The translations under genes were made by a program, and so were the position numbers. Source: an uncultured Clostridia bacterium (GTDB lineage Bacteria; Bacillota; Clostridia; Lachnospirales; Lachnospiraceae). From it: a stretch of DNA of 64,000 bases. The stretch spans positions 186,001-250,000 of the forward strand of contig CAMWKO010000001.1 of the NCBI GenBank assembly GCA_947174885.1, in the 5' to 3' direction. Under the pieces are notes generated by a model. That model saw nothing but the letters and a program-made list of their open reading frames with translations, ran no database searches and was not told the origin of the DNA. Positions 9,466 to 19,703 of the stretch are shown piece by piece; the first letter of the stretch is position 1, and every line of letters begins with the position of its first letter.

Positions 9466-9693
9466 ATGAACGATAAATATTTAATTGCAAATACAACTAA
9501 AGAACAAAGAGAACAGATAGTAAGGGATTCTCTTGGCTATGGTATAGGCTGTGAAGATGCGGATGATGGCTATGAGATGTACTATGATTACATAGCAGGT
9601 AAGAAGGAACTTGCCCAAATAAATGCAGAGTATAAGGCGAATTATGTAACTGAATTGAAGGATGAAACAAGACCGGGTTGTGGAATGGAGTGA
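9466..9693 (+). CDS. Small conserved hypothetical protein (75 aa)
   Basis: ATG 9466 is chosen over the upstream TTG because AGGTGG lies 6 bases before it. The sequence starts MNDKYLIANTTKEQREQIVR and contains a Cys and Asp-rich loop (GCEDADDGYEMYYDYIAGKK). It resembles a family of about 70-80 residue proteins common in gut Clostridia that is often mislabelled as a PurH-related protein; no function is established. It ends next to the start of the 2H phosphoesterase gene and is likely co-transcribed. Confidence 0.6.
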   Translation: MNDKYLIANTTKEQREQIVRDSLGYGIGCEDADDGYEMYYDYIAGKKELAQINAEYKANYVTELKDETRPGCGME

Positions 9694-9701
9694 AAAGACA
9701 G

Positions 9702-10226
9702 ATGTACTTAATATCAGCTTATTTTGATGAACACACAGCCAAACAACTACAGCGATTTATCAATACAATAGCAGAAAAGACCGGCAATACTTATATGACT
9801 GATAATAATGTACCACCGCATATGACAATATCAGGCTTTGAAATGCGAAAGCCTGAGGGGTTGGTTGAGGACTTTATGACCATGAAAAATATAAAGCGGG
9901 GGTCTGTAAACATTGTTTCTGTCGGAGAGTTTTTGCCATATGTAATCTATGCAACGCCTGTGTTAAATCAATATGTTTTAGAGTTAGCCGAGAGTATTTA
10001 TGAGAAAGTATCGGTACGAAAGGATGTTACTGTCAGCAAATTTTATCAGCCTTTTTGCTGGTTTCCACATATTACACTTGGCAAGAAGCTTGATAAAGAG
10101 CAGATGGCAAAAGCATTTGAGGCTATGCAGGTGCATTTTATGCCACTCAGTGGAGAAATAGTGAGGTTGGGACTGGCAGAGACAAATCCGCATAAGGATA
10201 TTGCGACAATTGAATTAAATGCGTAA
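9702..10226 (+). CDS. 2'-5' RNA ligase-like 2H phosphoesterase family protein
   Basis: 174 residues from ATG 9702 (in-frame GTG 9690 and TTG 9678 are alternatives). Two H-x-T motifs define the 2H phosphoesterase fold: PPHMTISGF near residue 38 and FPHITLGKKL near residue 122. Members act on 2'-5' or cyclic phosphodiester bonds in RNA or nucleotides; the substrate here is unknown. GGAG at 9686-9689 is 12 bases upstream. The gene is close behind the 75-residue protein. Confidence 0.75.
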   Translation: MYLISAYFDEHTAKQLQRFINTIAEKTGNTYMTDNNVPPHMTISGFEMRKPEGLVEDFMTMKNIKRGSVNIVSVGEFLPYVIYATPVLNQYVLELAESIYEKVSVRKDVTVSKFYQPFCWFPHITLGKKLDKEQMAKAFEAMQVHFMPLSGEIVRLGLAETNPHKDIATIELNA

Positions 10227-10283
10227 AGACTTGTAGTGGATGAAAAAGCTTAAAGCAGCTATTTTGAAAGGATGGATTTAAGT

Positions 10284-10673
10284 ATGGCAATTTCCAAAAT
10301 TAATGTTATTTTTAAAAGTGATATTCAAAAGGTATGGAAAACAGTTACATCGCTTGAGGATTGGGCATGGCGCAGTGATTTGAGCAAAATAGAAGTCATA
10401 AATGAAAAGCAATTTGTTGAATATACAAAAGAGGGTTATGCTACAACATTTACAATTACTGCTACTGAACCTTTCAAACGTTGGGAATTTGATATGGAAA
10501 ATGACAATATAAAAGGTCATTGGGTAGGTGTATTTACTAAAAAAGGTGAACAAACTGAAATAGAATTTACAGAGGATGTTATTGCTAAAAAAATCTTTAT
10601 GAAGCCATTTGTCAAAGCATACCTGAAAAAGCAGCAAAAATTATATGTTTCGGATTTGGAAAAGATTTTATAG
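10284..10673 (+). CDS. SRPBCC (START/Bet v1-like) family protein
   Basis: About 129 residues starting MAISKINVIFKSDIQKVWKT, the usual opening of the SRPBCC fold, with the conserved middle part (TFTITATEPFKRWEFDMEND) and a C-terminal helix. ATG 10284 fits the AAGGATGG site; ATG 10272 is an alternative. SRPBCC domains bind hydrophobic ligands in a deep cavity; the ligand is unknown. The AraC-type regulator directly downstream might control it. Confidence 0.75.
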   Translation: MAISKINVIFKSDIQKVWKTVTSLEDWAWRSDLSKIEVINEKQFVEYTKEGYATTFTITATEPFKRWEFDMENDNIKGHWVGVFTKKGEQTEIEFTEDVIAKKIFMKPFVKAYLKKQQKLYVSDLEKIL

Positions 10674-10759
10674 TGAACTTTTCGCAATTAAAATCAAGAA
10701 ACTTTATTTCCGATGCTGTAAGATAAATTCAGAACGGTTGAAGCGAGGTTAAATGACAG

Positions 10760-11728
10760 ATGTATGAATGGCAGGAAAAGATACAACTGATTATTGATAA
10801 GATAGATATATGTATTAAAAACAATGATGATGATGCATTATCACTGAGCTATCTTTCTAAGAAATTAGGGTATTCTGAATTTTATGTTTCAAGAAAATTT
10901 AGAGAAATCTCAGGTATGCAGTTTAGAGATTATCTGCGGTATCGGAGATTGGCATTTGCACTAAAAGAAATTAGAGATACTGAGAATGGAATATTAGATA
11001 TTGCTTTAAAGTATGGATTTTCTTCACATGAAGCTTTTACGCGTGCTTTTAAAGAAGCATATAATATTACACCAAGTGAATATCGTCAAAATCCAAAACC
11101 TGTCGTGCTTCGTACAATCATAAAACCCTTCGACTGTTACTTATTAGGTATTGGAGGATTTGGCATGGAAAAATCTATAAAGGATGTAAAGGTTTATTTT
11201 GTAACTATCCCCGCACACAAATTTCTGCATATTAGAAATTATGAGAGCATCGGATATTGGGATTTTTGGCAAAAACAAAGTCTTATTCCAGGACAGGATT
11301 GCGAGACAATATGCGGTTTACTTGATAGTATAAAGGGTAAATTGGATGACACCGGTGGCAGCGAAACAAATAGCGGAAGCGGTCAGATTATGGCATTTAT
11401 AAATGAGCCGGCAGGAAGAATCTGTAGCTGGGGGATTCCTCTTGCAGAATGCTATGGTGTACGTCTTCCTATTGACTATAGTGGTGAGATACCGTCACAA
11501 ATGCTTATGATTGATGTTCCGGAAGGTGAATATATAGTTTTTGAACACGGACCATTCAATCTTGAAAAGGAAAATAGCAGTGTGGAAGAAAAGATTGAAA
11601 CAGCTATGAAAACATTTGACTATACTGCTGCCGGTTATTGTCTTGATACTACACCAGGAAGAGTATTTTACTTTTATCATGACCCACAACGGTTTTGGAA
11701 GTATGTCAGACCGGTAAGAAAGGTGTAA
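10760..11728 (+). CDS. AraC-family regulator with GyrI-like ligand-binding domain
   Basis: 322 residues. The N-terminal 110 hold the two AraC helix-turn-helix motifs (LSYLSKKLGYSEFYVSRKF and DIALKYGFSSHEAFTRAFKE, then ITPSEYRQ). The C-terminal two thirds (from about 115) match the GyrI-like/AraC effector-binding fold, with short strands such as MLMIDVPEGEYIVFEHGPF. Regulators of this build (Rob/MarA-like with GyrI domain) often sense toxic or hydrophobic compounds. It follows the SRPBCC gene by 86 bases. Targets unknown. Confidence 0.85.
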   Translation: MYEWQEKIQLIIDKIDICIKNNDDDALSLSYLSKKLGYSEFYVSRKFREISGMQFRDYLRYRRLAFALKEIRDTENGILDIALKYGFSSHEAFTRAFKEAYNITPSEYRQNPKPVVLRTIIKPFDCYLLGIGGFGMEKSIKDVKVYFVTIPAHKFLHIRNYESIGYWDFWQKQSLIPGQDCETICGLLDSIKGKLDDTGGSETNSGSGQIMAFINEPAGRICSWGIPLAECYGVRLPIDYSGEIPSQMLMIDVPEGEYIVFEHGPFNLEKENSSVEEKIETAMKTFDYTAAGYCLDTTPGRVFYFYHDPQRFWKYVRPVRKV

Positions 11729-11806
11729 AAATGTAACAAAGCCTATTTGTATATTTGTTTGATTGTTTGTATTGGTGAGAAAGGTGTAGAATTGTAAAAT
11801 TATAGC

Positions 11807-11866
11807 AAAGCCTGACGGACTTATTCACAGTGGCTATACCACTTTGACAAAGCCGTCAGGCTTTTT
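11807..11866. terminator. Bidirectional terminator between convergent genes
   Basis: AAAGCCTGACGG (11807-11818) pairs with CCGTCAGGCTTT (11853-11864) and a T-run follows on the plus strand. It separates the AraC-type regulator from the convergent DUF4132 gene; the minus-strand tail is less T-rich. Confidence 0.8.
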
Positions 11867-11900
11867 CTTAGCTAATGATTATGGATATATAATATATATT

Positions 11901-14900
11901 TTATAAGCCATGAATCTGATCCAGTATAAACGGATCTTTAATCTTCTGATCCTCTGCCAAAAGTAAAATTTTAGACATAATCTCTGCTGTCTTTGGGTCT
12001 TCATCCACAAAAGGCAGGAACAATTTGCCTCTTTTTTGGCTGTGTACCGGGAGAATATTCAGCATTGCGCCGCCTTCCTGATGGACAACGCCGCTTCCTA
12101 AATGAACATTGTAATTTCCTCTTTTGCCCTGAATCATTGCATGGCTGTCCTTTAGGGTAACATTTTCTATCTGGAACAGTGGGAGGTTAAATTCTATAAT
12201 AGCTCTGCGCATTTCAATCGTAGAATGGCTTGTTTCAGGATCTACACCGCCTGCATGTGCCACGCTGACCGCAAGATCCACATCACGCATTACCTCACTG
12301 TATATTAAGTCCGGCACCTGCTCAATTGTCAACGCTTTAAAGGTTTTCCTGTCAGAAAATTCCACCCATTCCAAAGTCGGTGCTTCCACATCGCTTGGGG
12401 AAAACCAGTCCGCCAGTGCGTAAATTCTTGCAACAATATTTTCTTTATAATAAATCTTCTGTAAACCTTCCTCGTAGTCAGCAATCCAGCGGCGTCCTCT
12501 TAGACAGCCAATGGTTTTTTGCGGCTGTATCTGATTTCCTGCAAACATTCTGGAAACATTTAATCCAAGCTCCTCCGGCAGTTTTACATAAAGCTCACGG
12601 AATACCTGCTTAAATGGTTGACGTATCTGATTATCAAACAAATATTTTTGATAGGAATGCCATACTTCGGCACGGTACAGATCCAGAGGATGTGCAATGC
12701 GTATCTTTTCATCGGATTTCAGGCTCTTTTCTTTGCCATCAAAAGACTTTAGGACAAGATTTGCCATGCCGTCTTGTTTGAAATTTATGTTATTTGTATT
12801 CTCGATAAATCCTGTCTGCTTTTCGCAAAGGAACACCATAGGTTTTAGGATTGCATGAACTACTGAATTTTCCATAAGTCCGGCAACCTCTGCCACCGTG
12901 AATTCCTCACCTGTTTCCATGGCTTCCTCCATCATCTTCTTTGTTCTGGAATACTGTTCGTTCAGTTTTTTATTTGCATCCTTTAACTCCAAAACATACA
13001 CATTCTTGTTAATGCGTGACGGTACGGATTTCATCATTTTATCTCCCTTGCGGCACAGGATTTTGCTTTTGCCGGTCTCGTCTACCTCCAGACACAGTTC
13101 AACATCTTCTACGGTCTGCCATACCATATAGTCTGCAAATTCCTTAGTAAGACGGCTCTCCATATTCAGAATCAGTCTTGTTACATCTGAAAATCCCGCA
13201 TGGACACTTAAGTTCACAAGTGCAGTCTGGGCGGCCTTGGTCTCACTTGCACGTCTTTGAGCACCGAATTGTTTTGCTTCCTTGGCATACTGCTGGATGA
13301 ACTGATAGCGTTCTAGCATATCCTTTTCCCTATCTTTGGCAAAAGGCACCAGTCCATAGCTCATCAGGAGATCCTTGTTTCGTTTTGATTTAATCTGTTC
13401 CCTCAGTTCCTCCAATGTGACCTTTCCTGTTGCCGCATCGGCATATTTTCTTGCACGGGAATGCTTCTGACCGTTGGAAATATACTTAGCTGCCTTATAA
13501 AGCAGATTGAAATTTTTCTCACCAAGCAGACCATAGGCTTCGTTAAACCAGTCAATATCGAATGCCCCGTCCTGCAGCTCTTCTCCGGACAGCGGTGTAT
13601 ATCTGGCAATCATGGCCATCTTCTGGTCACTGAAATACTCATTCATATGAGCCATAAAGTAATAACAGCCACTCTTTAAGCCTTTCCATCCTAAGTAATC
13701 TTCAATCACATCAGTCCATTGAGGAGCATACATAGCGACCTCTACCAGTCGGTCTGCCTTAATGCTCGTACCTTTAAGTCTCTGCCTTAGGGTTTTCCCA
13801 TTATCATCCTCGACAGGATAAGAGGATTTTAAAAGATGGCTTAAAACCTCCTTCTTTGTCTGACCAGAGGAATAATAGCGGGAATAATATGTCTCCCGTT
13901 CCAATGTATCCTTGCCAAGTGCCATCAGGATACGAATCAGATACTCCGTGCCTTGGATATAGGAAATACCCCTTGTTTCTGCGGAAAATTCCGTCGGTGC
14001 CTCTCCGCGTCGAAGCTCTGTATCTAAAATTACCGGTATTATAGTATCGTACAATTCCTGTATGATTTTTCCGCACCAGGTATCCTTTCCTACAAGCTCC
14101 TCACCCTCCTCGGAAATCATCTGTCCCAGTCGCTTGCCGAAAAACCATCCCCATAACTGCCTATTGGCAGATCTTGTGTATTCACCCTTGACAAGCTGTG
14201 TAATTGCCTGAAGACAGTTTGCCATGTTAAAATAATTCAAAACTGCCTTAAACAGAATATCTCGGGAAACAAGTCCCATATGGTATGCTTTTACGAACCA
14301 ATAAGGTGTTATCGGCGTGATGGCATTGACATTCAGGGAGTTGTAGGGCTGTACAACAGGTTGGAATTGTGAAGGCTCCCGCTCCTCGGCACATTTTAAC
14401 TCAAACTGATATGATGCATAAAATGATTTTGTGAATTCCTCATCTGTTTCCCAGTAATCAAGACCTTCCAGAAAGCGGTCAAAAAACTGCAGACCATTTA
14501 CTAATATGGAATTAGGATAAGTTTGTCCGTTCCAGCCGGTATAGTGGTAGGTAATTCGTTTGTTGTGACTGTCAATCACTTTTGTAAGTGCCAGTGCTGC
14601 CTGTTGGCCTGCATGGAACAAAAGCTTTTTGTCCAGAAATTCATAGCGGTAAATTAAGCGTACATGTTGGACATGATTAGGATATTTCAATGACATAGAT
14701 ATAGGTTTAAACGGACATCTTCCAAATACGGTTTCGTAAAACATACGGGTGTTCTGATTTTGGTAGATTTCTGCATTATTTATTAAAAGTCGTGCTTCCA
14801 TTTCTATAAATGCAGAATAATTGCCAATTTCCTTTTCATAGAATTCACGCAGCTCCTGCTCCAAAGGATAATTTTTCAGGCGGTAACGGTCAAAATAATC

Positions 14901-17099
14901 GCCTGTTTCTGAAGACTCCTTATCTTGTTTCTTCAGTACATAGCCGTTTGACAAAAGCTGTTTGTCACCGAATGCGGTTTCGTATTCATCATTTTCATGC
15001 TCCGTAAAAATGTCATCCAATTTCTTAATTTTGTCTATAATCTCCTGCTCTGACATAGGAATGAAGGATAACAGTATCTCCTTTTCCTCTTGAAGCTTTG
15101 GAAGCTGTACCGATGCATTCACGTTATATATGCCATAGCCCTTTTGATCGGCAACAGAGGTTTTACCGTTTCCAAGAATTTCTTCCAAAAGAATTTTTTC
15201 CTTGTCTGTAGGATTTTCAATCACGGTTGCCAGTGTCCTGACATGTGAATAGAAAGCTGCCTTTTCTTTATTTTTTGACAATCGCAGTAACAGGTCCAGT
15301 CCGGCACATCGCTTTTCTTCATTTTTATTCTTCAAAAGACGGTTTAAACATTCCTCCATGTCCGCATCTTCCTGAGACGAAAGGAATTCCAAAAGCTGAT
15401 TTCTCAGACGGCTGCGCTTAAAGCGAAGCATATCCTCCATCAGTAGGTAATCTTCTTTGTGAAGGGATAATTTTTTTACAAGTGCGATGGCTTTGGCAGA
15501 GGTGTATTCTTCGCCGTTTCCCATATAATTAATTAAAAGCTCCCTTTGGGTATTGTTGGCAGGATGGTATAAAAGCAGATTTATAAGGCTTGCACGGCCA
15601 ACGGAAACCTCACCAAGAAGAGATGATACTGATGTAATTTTGTCTTCATCCTGAAGCACATAGGATATAAAGGCAAGCTGGCGAATCACCTCTGAAGGCT
15701 TCATTTCCACCCGGTACCATGGGAAAATACATGGCTCATAGAGCACGCCTTTTTTCGGCAGCCTTTCATAAATGCTGAAAAATTTACTGTACTGAAGTTC
15801 AGCTTCTTTACGATTCTCGAAATAATCAGTTAGAACAGGATTTAAAGGTTCTGCTACATTGTCTTTTTGATAAAGAGATTCCTTAGATAAAAGACCCTGT
15901 ATCCGACTGTTTAAGAGTGTGTTAAATGTGGGCATAAAGGCAGCCACCAGTTCTAAGTCGTCCGTATGCTCAAAAATCACCTTCTTTGCCGTAAGAATCT
16001 TCAGATTGTTGTCAAAAAGGCTTGCATTATAGTAGGAGGCAGTTAATTTCTGATTCTTTGTTCCATGATCAATCAATTCAGTCATAGCATCAATTGCCGT
16101 TTTCACCTCATTAAAGCCGAGTGCCCACAGGGCTGCACTTATGGATATTGAATCATTGGTCCTTAACTGTTCCTGACAGAAATTCCGGTCACGGAGACAC
16201 TGCCCCATAAGCTTTAAAAGCTTATCATTGACCCTGTCAACACTTTTTTCATCAAAGATTCCAATCCAGGTCGATACCGCACGTTTTACGGAAGAATATC
16301 TAATCAGGTTATTATCTTCAATCACTTTAAAAAGTGCAGTGAATGATTCCGGTGTACCCTCATCCATTGCCTCACAGATGACCTGACGAAGACCTTCCTG
16401 TAACCTTGCTGCAAGTAAAAGGTCACATACAAGCTTATGTAATTCCCTGTTGTCAGAACGCAGAATCCCCAGGATCATTTCACGGTCTAAATAGGCAGTA
16501 TTGTTTTCACTTAGAATTAAATCCCGTAATGCATCAATGACCGTCTGATTTCCTCTATCAATTTCTGCCGCATAAATCAGGCTTAAATTGTGATTAAAGT
16601 TCCATTCGTGTTTGATATAGTCCAGCTTTTCTTCATCAAGACGGCGATATATATAATCCTCTAAATTATCCCCTAAATAGAAGAGTTTCTCGTAGGTCTT
16701 TAAAAGGTTAAAGACAAGACCTATCTGTGGACCGTAATCTTTTGTGCGTACTGTACGTCTCTGCCATCCGTATGAAAACGGAAATTGGTTCAATTTATCA
16801 ATTATATATAGGTACGATTTCTGATACCCTTGGGGAACAAAAGCATCCAAAAGCTCCTTATGGACGTAGGAGCCGGGAATGATTCCCTTCTGGTGAAACC
16901 ATTCGGATGGTTTTTTCTCTTTTTGTGCATAAAACTGCCTGCCAATCTGAATTACCTGCTCCCCATTTCCGTTATGCTGGCAAATAATCTCCTCAGCCAG
17001 TATCCGGTCGTTCTTGGACAGCTTATGAATTCGCTTTTCCAAGCTGTTCTTTAATTTCTCTCTGATTACCTGTCTTGTATTGTAGTCATAATCCGCCAT
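11901..17099 (-). CDS. Giant DUF4132 (DUF5724/YehI-like) protein
   Basis: 1732 residues, no signal peptide. The long helical N-terminal and central parts look like HEAT-type repeats. The C-terminal about 200 residues carry the DUF4132 signature: GRRWIADYEEGLQKIYYKEN, ADWFSPSDVEAPTLEWVEF, then a final strand pattern ending KIKDPFILDQI. DUF4132 proteins include E. coli YehI and MolR-like proteins, usually encoded with MoxR-type AAA ATPases, VWA and SWIM proteins. None of those is here. Function unknown. It starts one base after the stop of the small upstream gene, whose end contains its ribosome site (GGAAGGATG), so translation is coupled. Confidence 0.85.
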   Translation of the reverse strand: MADYDYNTRQVIREKLKNSLEKRIHKLSKNDRILAEEIICQHNGNGEQVIQIGRQFYAQKEKKPSEWFHQKGIIPGSYVHKELLDAFVPQGYQKSYLYIIDKLNQFPFSYGWQRRTVRTKDYGPQIGLVFNLLKTYEKLFYLGDNLEDYIYRRLDEEKLDYIKHEWNFNHNLSLIYAAEIDRGNQTVIDALRDLILSENNTAYLDREMILGILRSDNRELHKLVCDLLLAARLQEGLRQVICEAMDEGTPESFTALFKVIEDNNLIRYSSVKRAVSTWIGIFDEKSVDRVNDKLLKLMGQCLRDRNFCQEQLRTNDSISISAALWALGFNEVKTAIDAMTELIDHGTKNQKLTASYYNASLFDNNLKILTAKKVIFEHTDDLELVAAFMPTFNTLLNSRIQGLLSKESLYQKDNVAEPLNPVLTDYFENRKEAELQYSKFFSIYERLPKKGVLYEPCIFPWYRVEMKPSEVIRQLAFISYVLQDEDKITSVSSLLGEVSVGRASLINLLLYHPANNTQRELLINYMGNGEEYTSAKAIALVKKLSLHKEDYLLMEDMLRFKRSRLRNQLLEFLSSQEDADMEECLNRLLKNKNEEKRCAGLDLLLRLSKNKEKAAFYSHVRTLATVIENPTDKEKILLEEILGNGKTSVADQKGYGIYNVNASVQLPKLQEEKEILLSFIPMSEQEIIDKIKKLDDIFTEHENDEYETAFGDKQLLSNGYVLKKQDKESSETGDYFDRYRLKNYPLEQELREFYEKEIGNYSAFIEMEARLLINNAEIYQNQNTRMFYETVFGRCPFKPISMSLKYPNHVQHVRLIYRYEFLDKKLLFHAGQQAALALTKVIDSHNKRITYHYTGWNGQTYPNSILVNGLQFFDRFLEGLDYWETDEEFTKSFYASYQFELKCAEEREPSQFQPVVQPYNSLNVNAITPITPYWFVKAYHMGLVSRDILFKAVLNYFNMANCLQAITQLVKGEYTRSANRQLWGWFFGKRLGQMISEEGEELVGKDTWCGKIIQELYDTIIPVILDTELRRGEAPTEFSAETRGISYIQGTEYLIRILMALGKDTLERETYYSRYYSSGQTKKEVLSHLLKSSYPVEDDNGKTLRQRLKGTSIKADRLVEVAMYAPQWTDVIEDYLGWKGLKSGCYYFMAHMNEYFSDQKMAMIARYTPLSGEELQDGAFDIDWFNEAYGLLGEKNFNLLYKAAKYISNGQKHSRARKYADAATGKVTLEELREQIKSKRNKDLLMSYGLVPFAKDREKDMLERYQFIQQYAKEAKQFGAQRRASETKAAQTALVNLSVHAGFSDVTRLILNMESRLTKEFADYMVWQTVEDVELCLEVDETGKSKILCRKGDKMMKSVPSRINKNVYVLELKDANKKLNEQYSRTKKMMEEAMETGEEFTVAEVAGLMENSVVHAILKPMVFLCEKQTGFIENTNNINFKQDGMANLVLKSFDGKEKSLKSDEKIRIAHPLDLYRAEVWHSYQKYLFDNQIRQPFKQVFRELYVKLPEELGLNVSRMFAGNQIQPQKTIGCLRGRRWIADYEEGLQKIYYKENIVARIYALADWFSPSDVEAPTLEWVEFSDRKTFKALTIEQVPDLIYSEVMRDVDLAVSVAHAGGVDPETSHSTIEMRRAIIEFNLPLFQIENVTLKDSHAMIQGKRGNYNVHLGSGVVHQEGGAMLNILPVHSQKRGKLFLPFVDEDPKTAEIMSKILLLAEDQKIKDPFILDQIHGL

Positions 17100-17100
17100 G

Positions 17101-17520
17101 TTACCACATCCTTCCTGCCAGCATTGTCAGTCTGACAAATGTAAATATATTTTTCTCTGTTATAGAAATCTTATCGTCTAATTCTTTAAGCGGCTTATCA
17201 TCTAAAAAGATGCGGTATATCCCGTCTTCAAAGCATTGGAGGGCATTTTCCTGTGCTGCCGAAAGGTTTGCTTTATTTTCACCGTAATTGACTCCAAAGC
17301 CAATTCTGCCCTTCTGTGATTTATCATCTATCTCCTCTTTGGTCAGATAAGAGAGCAGCTCGGATTGTTCCAATCGCTCGTTGTATTCTTCTACTCCCGC
17401 CTCCGTGACTGCAAGAATCAGCTCACGTAATGTTAAGGGGTGTCCCGGAATTTCATAAACGGTTGGTTTTACGGATTTTTTTTGTTTGCTTATGGATTTT
17501 AGATTGACATTTATTTTCAT
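17101..17520 (-). CDS. Small partner protein of the DUF4132 gene (139 aa)
   Basis: Reads MKINVNLKSISKQKKSVKPT, then a helical middle and a C-terminal EKNIFTFVRLTMLAGRMW. AAAGGAG precedes ATG 17520 on the minus strand. It is coupled by one base to the DUF4132 gene and is very probably a functional partner. The final strand pattern (LDDKISITEKNIFTFVRLTM) looks like a partner-binding segment, but no named domain is recognised. Confidence 0.7.
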   Translation of the reverse strand: MKINVNLKSISKQKKSVKPTVYEIPGHPLTLRELILAVTEAGVEEYNERLEQSELLSYLTKEEIDDKSQKGRIGFGVNYGENKANLSAAQENALQCFEDGIYRIFLDDKPLKELDDKISITEKNIFTFVRLTMLAGRMW

Positions 17521-17858
17521 GGAATGATATTTCTCCTTTTTTATTGAAGTGTCATATGTTTCTACAACGAAGTTCGGTTTTTTTTATCTTATAATCATAT
17601 AAGTAGAATCTGTTACTTATAAAGCCTATGATGATATCTTTCCATAAGGGCATTATAAGTCATGGTAAGGTAAGCATAAGGTCAACAAAATCATATAACA
17701 TATTATAACACAAAATATACAGGATACAGTAAACGGATTGGAATGATTCAAAAAATAAGAAGTCAGATTGATATTCAGATGAAAAAAGTGAAGTATTTCT
17801 TATATCATAATATATAATCTGATATAAGTGATATTCCGAATGCATATCAAATATGAAC

Positions 17859-17887
17859 TTGTGCTATTTGGGTAAACGAAATATAAT
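17859..17887 (+). promoter_or_regulatory. Predicted sigma-A promoter for the MATE gene
   Basis: TTGTGC (17859-17864), 17-base spacer, TATAAT (17882-17887). It leaves a leader of about 145 bases before ATG 18039. The rest of the 17521-18038 gap contains no convincing gene. Confidence 0.5.
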
Positions 17888-18038
17888 ATAGACATATTTT
17901 GGAGCTGTGGTATGGATTATATGACCTAAAAGAAAGAGGCTGAAAAGTGGAACATTTCTCATTTAATGATTAACTATTACGGCTCTGTCCGATTTATTAT
18001 CAGCGTACCAAGAAAGGAATTTAAGAATTTAAGAATAT

Positions 18039-19388
18039 ATGCACACAGACATGACATGCGGACCAATTATGAAATCAATGCTGCGCTTCGCCTTTCCGAT
18101 GGTTCTGGGAAATCTTTTACAGCAATGCTATAATGTTGCCGATACGCTGATTGTAGGTAAGTTTCTTGGCTCTGATGCTTTGGCAGCGGTTGGCTCTTCG
18201 TTTACTCTTATGACCTTTCTGACCTCGATTCTGTTAGGTCTGTGTATGGGAAGTGGAGCTCTTTTTTCAATACGTTTTGGTGAGAAGGATGAAAAGGGGT
18301 TGAAAGAGGGAATACGGGCTTCTTTCCTGCTTATTTTCTCGTTGACGATTGTACTTAATGGAATCGCTTTTTTGTGTCTTGACAAAATTCAAATATTTTT
18401 GAAAGTGCCGCAGGAAGTCTGGGGAGATATGCGGAGTTATCTTGCAGTTATTTTCTGTGGGATTTTTGCTACCTTCCTTTATAACTATTTTGCATCTCTG
18501 CTGAGGTCGGTCGGAAACTCGGTTGTACCGCTTGTGTTTCTTGGAGCATCTGCCGTACTGAATATTGTGCTTGATTTATTCTTTGTGATGGTATTAAATC
18601 GAGGAGTAACCGGTGCTGCACAAGCCACTGTAATTGCACAATATATTTCAGGAATCGGAATTGCAGTGTATTCTTGGCGATGTGTTCCGTATCTGAAACT
18701 CAAAAGAGAAGAATGTCGGGTTCGATGGAAATGTATACGGGAAATTGCCGGGTTTTCTGTGCTGACCTGTATTCAGCAATCAGTTATGAATCTTGGTATT
18801 CTGCTGGTGCAGGGAGTGGTCAACAGCTTTGGTTCTGATGTTATGGCAGCTTTTGCCGCCGCAGTAAAAATTGATGCATTTGCATATATGCCGGTACAGG
18901 ATTTCGGCAATGCCTTTTCTACATTTATTGCTCAAAATTACGGAGCAAAAAAGGAGGAGCGGATTCGCACGGGATTAAAAGGTGCTGTCGCAGTTGCAAT
19001 GATTTTTTGTGTAATTATATCTGCCACTGTTTGGATATTTGCCCGTCCGCTTATGCTAATGTTTGTTAAGGCTGAAGAAACTGCTATTCTTTCCGAAGGC
19101 ATTCGTTACCTTAGAATTGAAGGTGCCTTTTACTGTGGAATCGGAGGTTTGTTCTTGCTGTATGGGCTTTATCGTGCTTTGGGTAAGCCGGGTATGTCAG
19201 TGGTTCTTACTATCTTTTCTCTTGGGACACGGGTAATTTTAGCCTATTGTCTTTCTGGTATTCCCGCAATCGGTGTTGTAGGTATCTGGTGGTCGGTTCC
19301 AATCGGATGGTTTTTGGCTGATGTAATTGGAATCGTTTACTATATCATAAAGCAAAAAAGCTTATTGGGTTTTGAAGTGCATAATTAG
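18039..19388 (+). CDS. MATE-family multidrug/Na+ exporter
   Basis: 449 residues with about 12 membrane segments. The opening (MTCGPIMKSMLRFAFPMVLG, then QQCYNVADTLIVGKFLGSDALAAVG) is the classic MATE start, and the duplicated half begins near residue 240 (FSVLTCIQQSVMNLGILLVQ). These proteins export drugs or metabolites in exchange for H+ or Na+. Substrate unknown. The gene stands alone with its own promoter. Confidence 0.9.
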   Translation: MHTDMTCGPIMKSMLRFAFPMVLGNLLQQCYNVADTLIVGKFLGSDALAAVGSSFTLMTFLTSILLGLCMGSGALFSIRFGEKDEKGLKEGIRASFLLIFSLTIVLNGIAFLCLDKIQIFLKVPQEVWGDMRSYLAVIFCGIFATFLYNYFASLLRSVGNSVVPLVFLGASAVLNIVLDLFFVMVLNRGVTGAAQATVIAQYISGIGIAVYSWRCVPYLKLKREECRVRWKCIREIAGFSVLTCIQQSVMNLGILLVQGVVNSFGSDVMAAFAAAVKIDAFAYMPVQDFGNAFSTFIAQNYGAKKEERIRTGLKGAVAVAMIFCVIISATVWIFARPLMLMFVKAEETAILSEGIRYLRIEGAFYCGIGGLFLLYGLYRALGKPGMSVVLTIFSLGTRVILAYCLSGIPAIGVVGIWWSVPIGWFLADVIGIVYYIIKQKSLLGFEVHN

Positions 19389-19703
19389 TGAATTTATTGA
19401 AATAATACTGTATTGATATAATGAATTGGTAATGTCTTGTTCGGATAATATGATAAATTATTTATTATCTAAGGATGACTATGTTATGTCAGTACAGTCT
19501 TATGATTATGAGCTAAAATAATTCAAATAATGCATGACTATATGGTGGCACAAGGTTATGAGTTAAATGTTACAGATAAAATATTAAAAAATTAAAAAAA
19601 ATAAATGGTAATGAAATTTAAATCGTCTATTATATGTAAGGGTAAATTTTATATTAAAAGGAGGAAAGTCGAAAAATCATTGTTAGAAAGGAAAAAGCAA
19701 AAA
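19389..19703 (+). other. Gene-free stretch upstream of the sigma factor
   Basis: AT-rich region with short open pieces (for example one reading IIQIMHDYMVAQGYELNVTD near 19520-19580) that looks like a decayed end of an older gene. No full gene or clear promoter is seen. Confidence 0.3.

Noticed and set aside
17660-17845. Minus-strand 61-codon frame between DUF4132 operon and MATE gene
   Set aside because: No ribosome site, Tyr/Ile-rich composition typical of AT-rich non-coding DNA.
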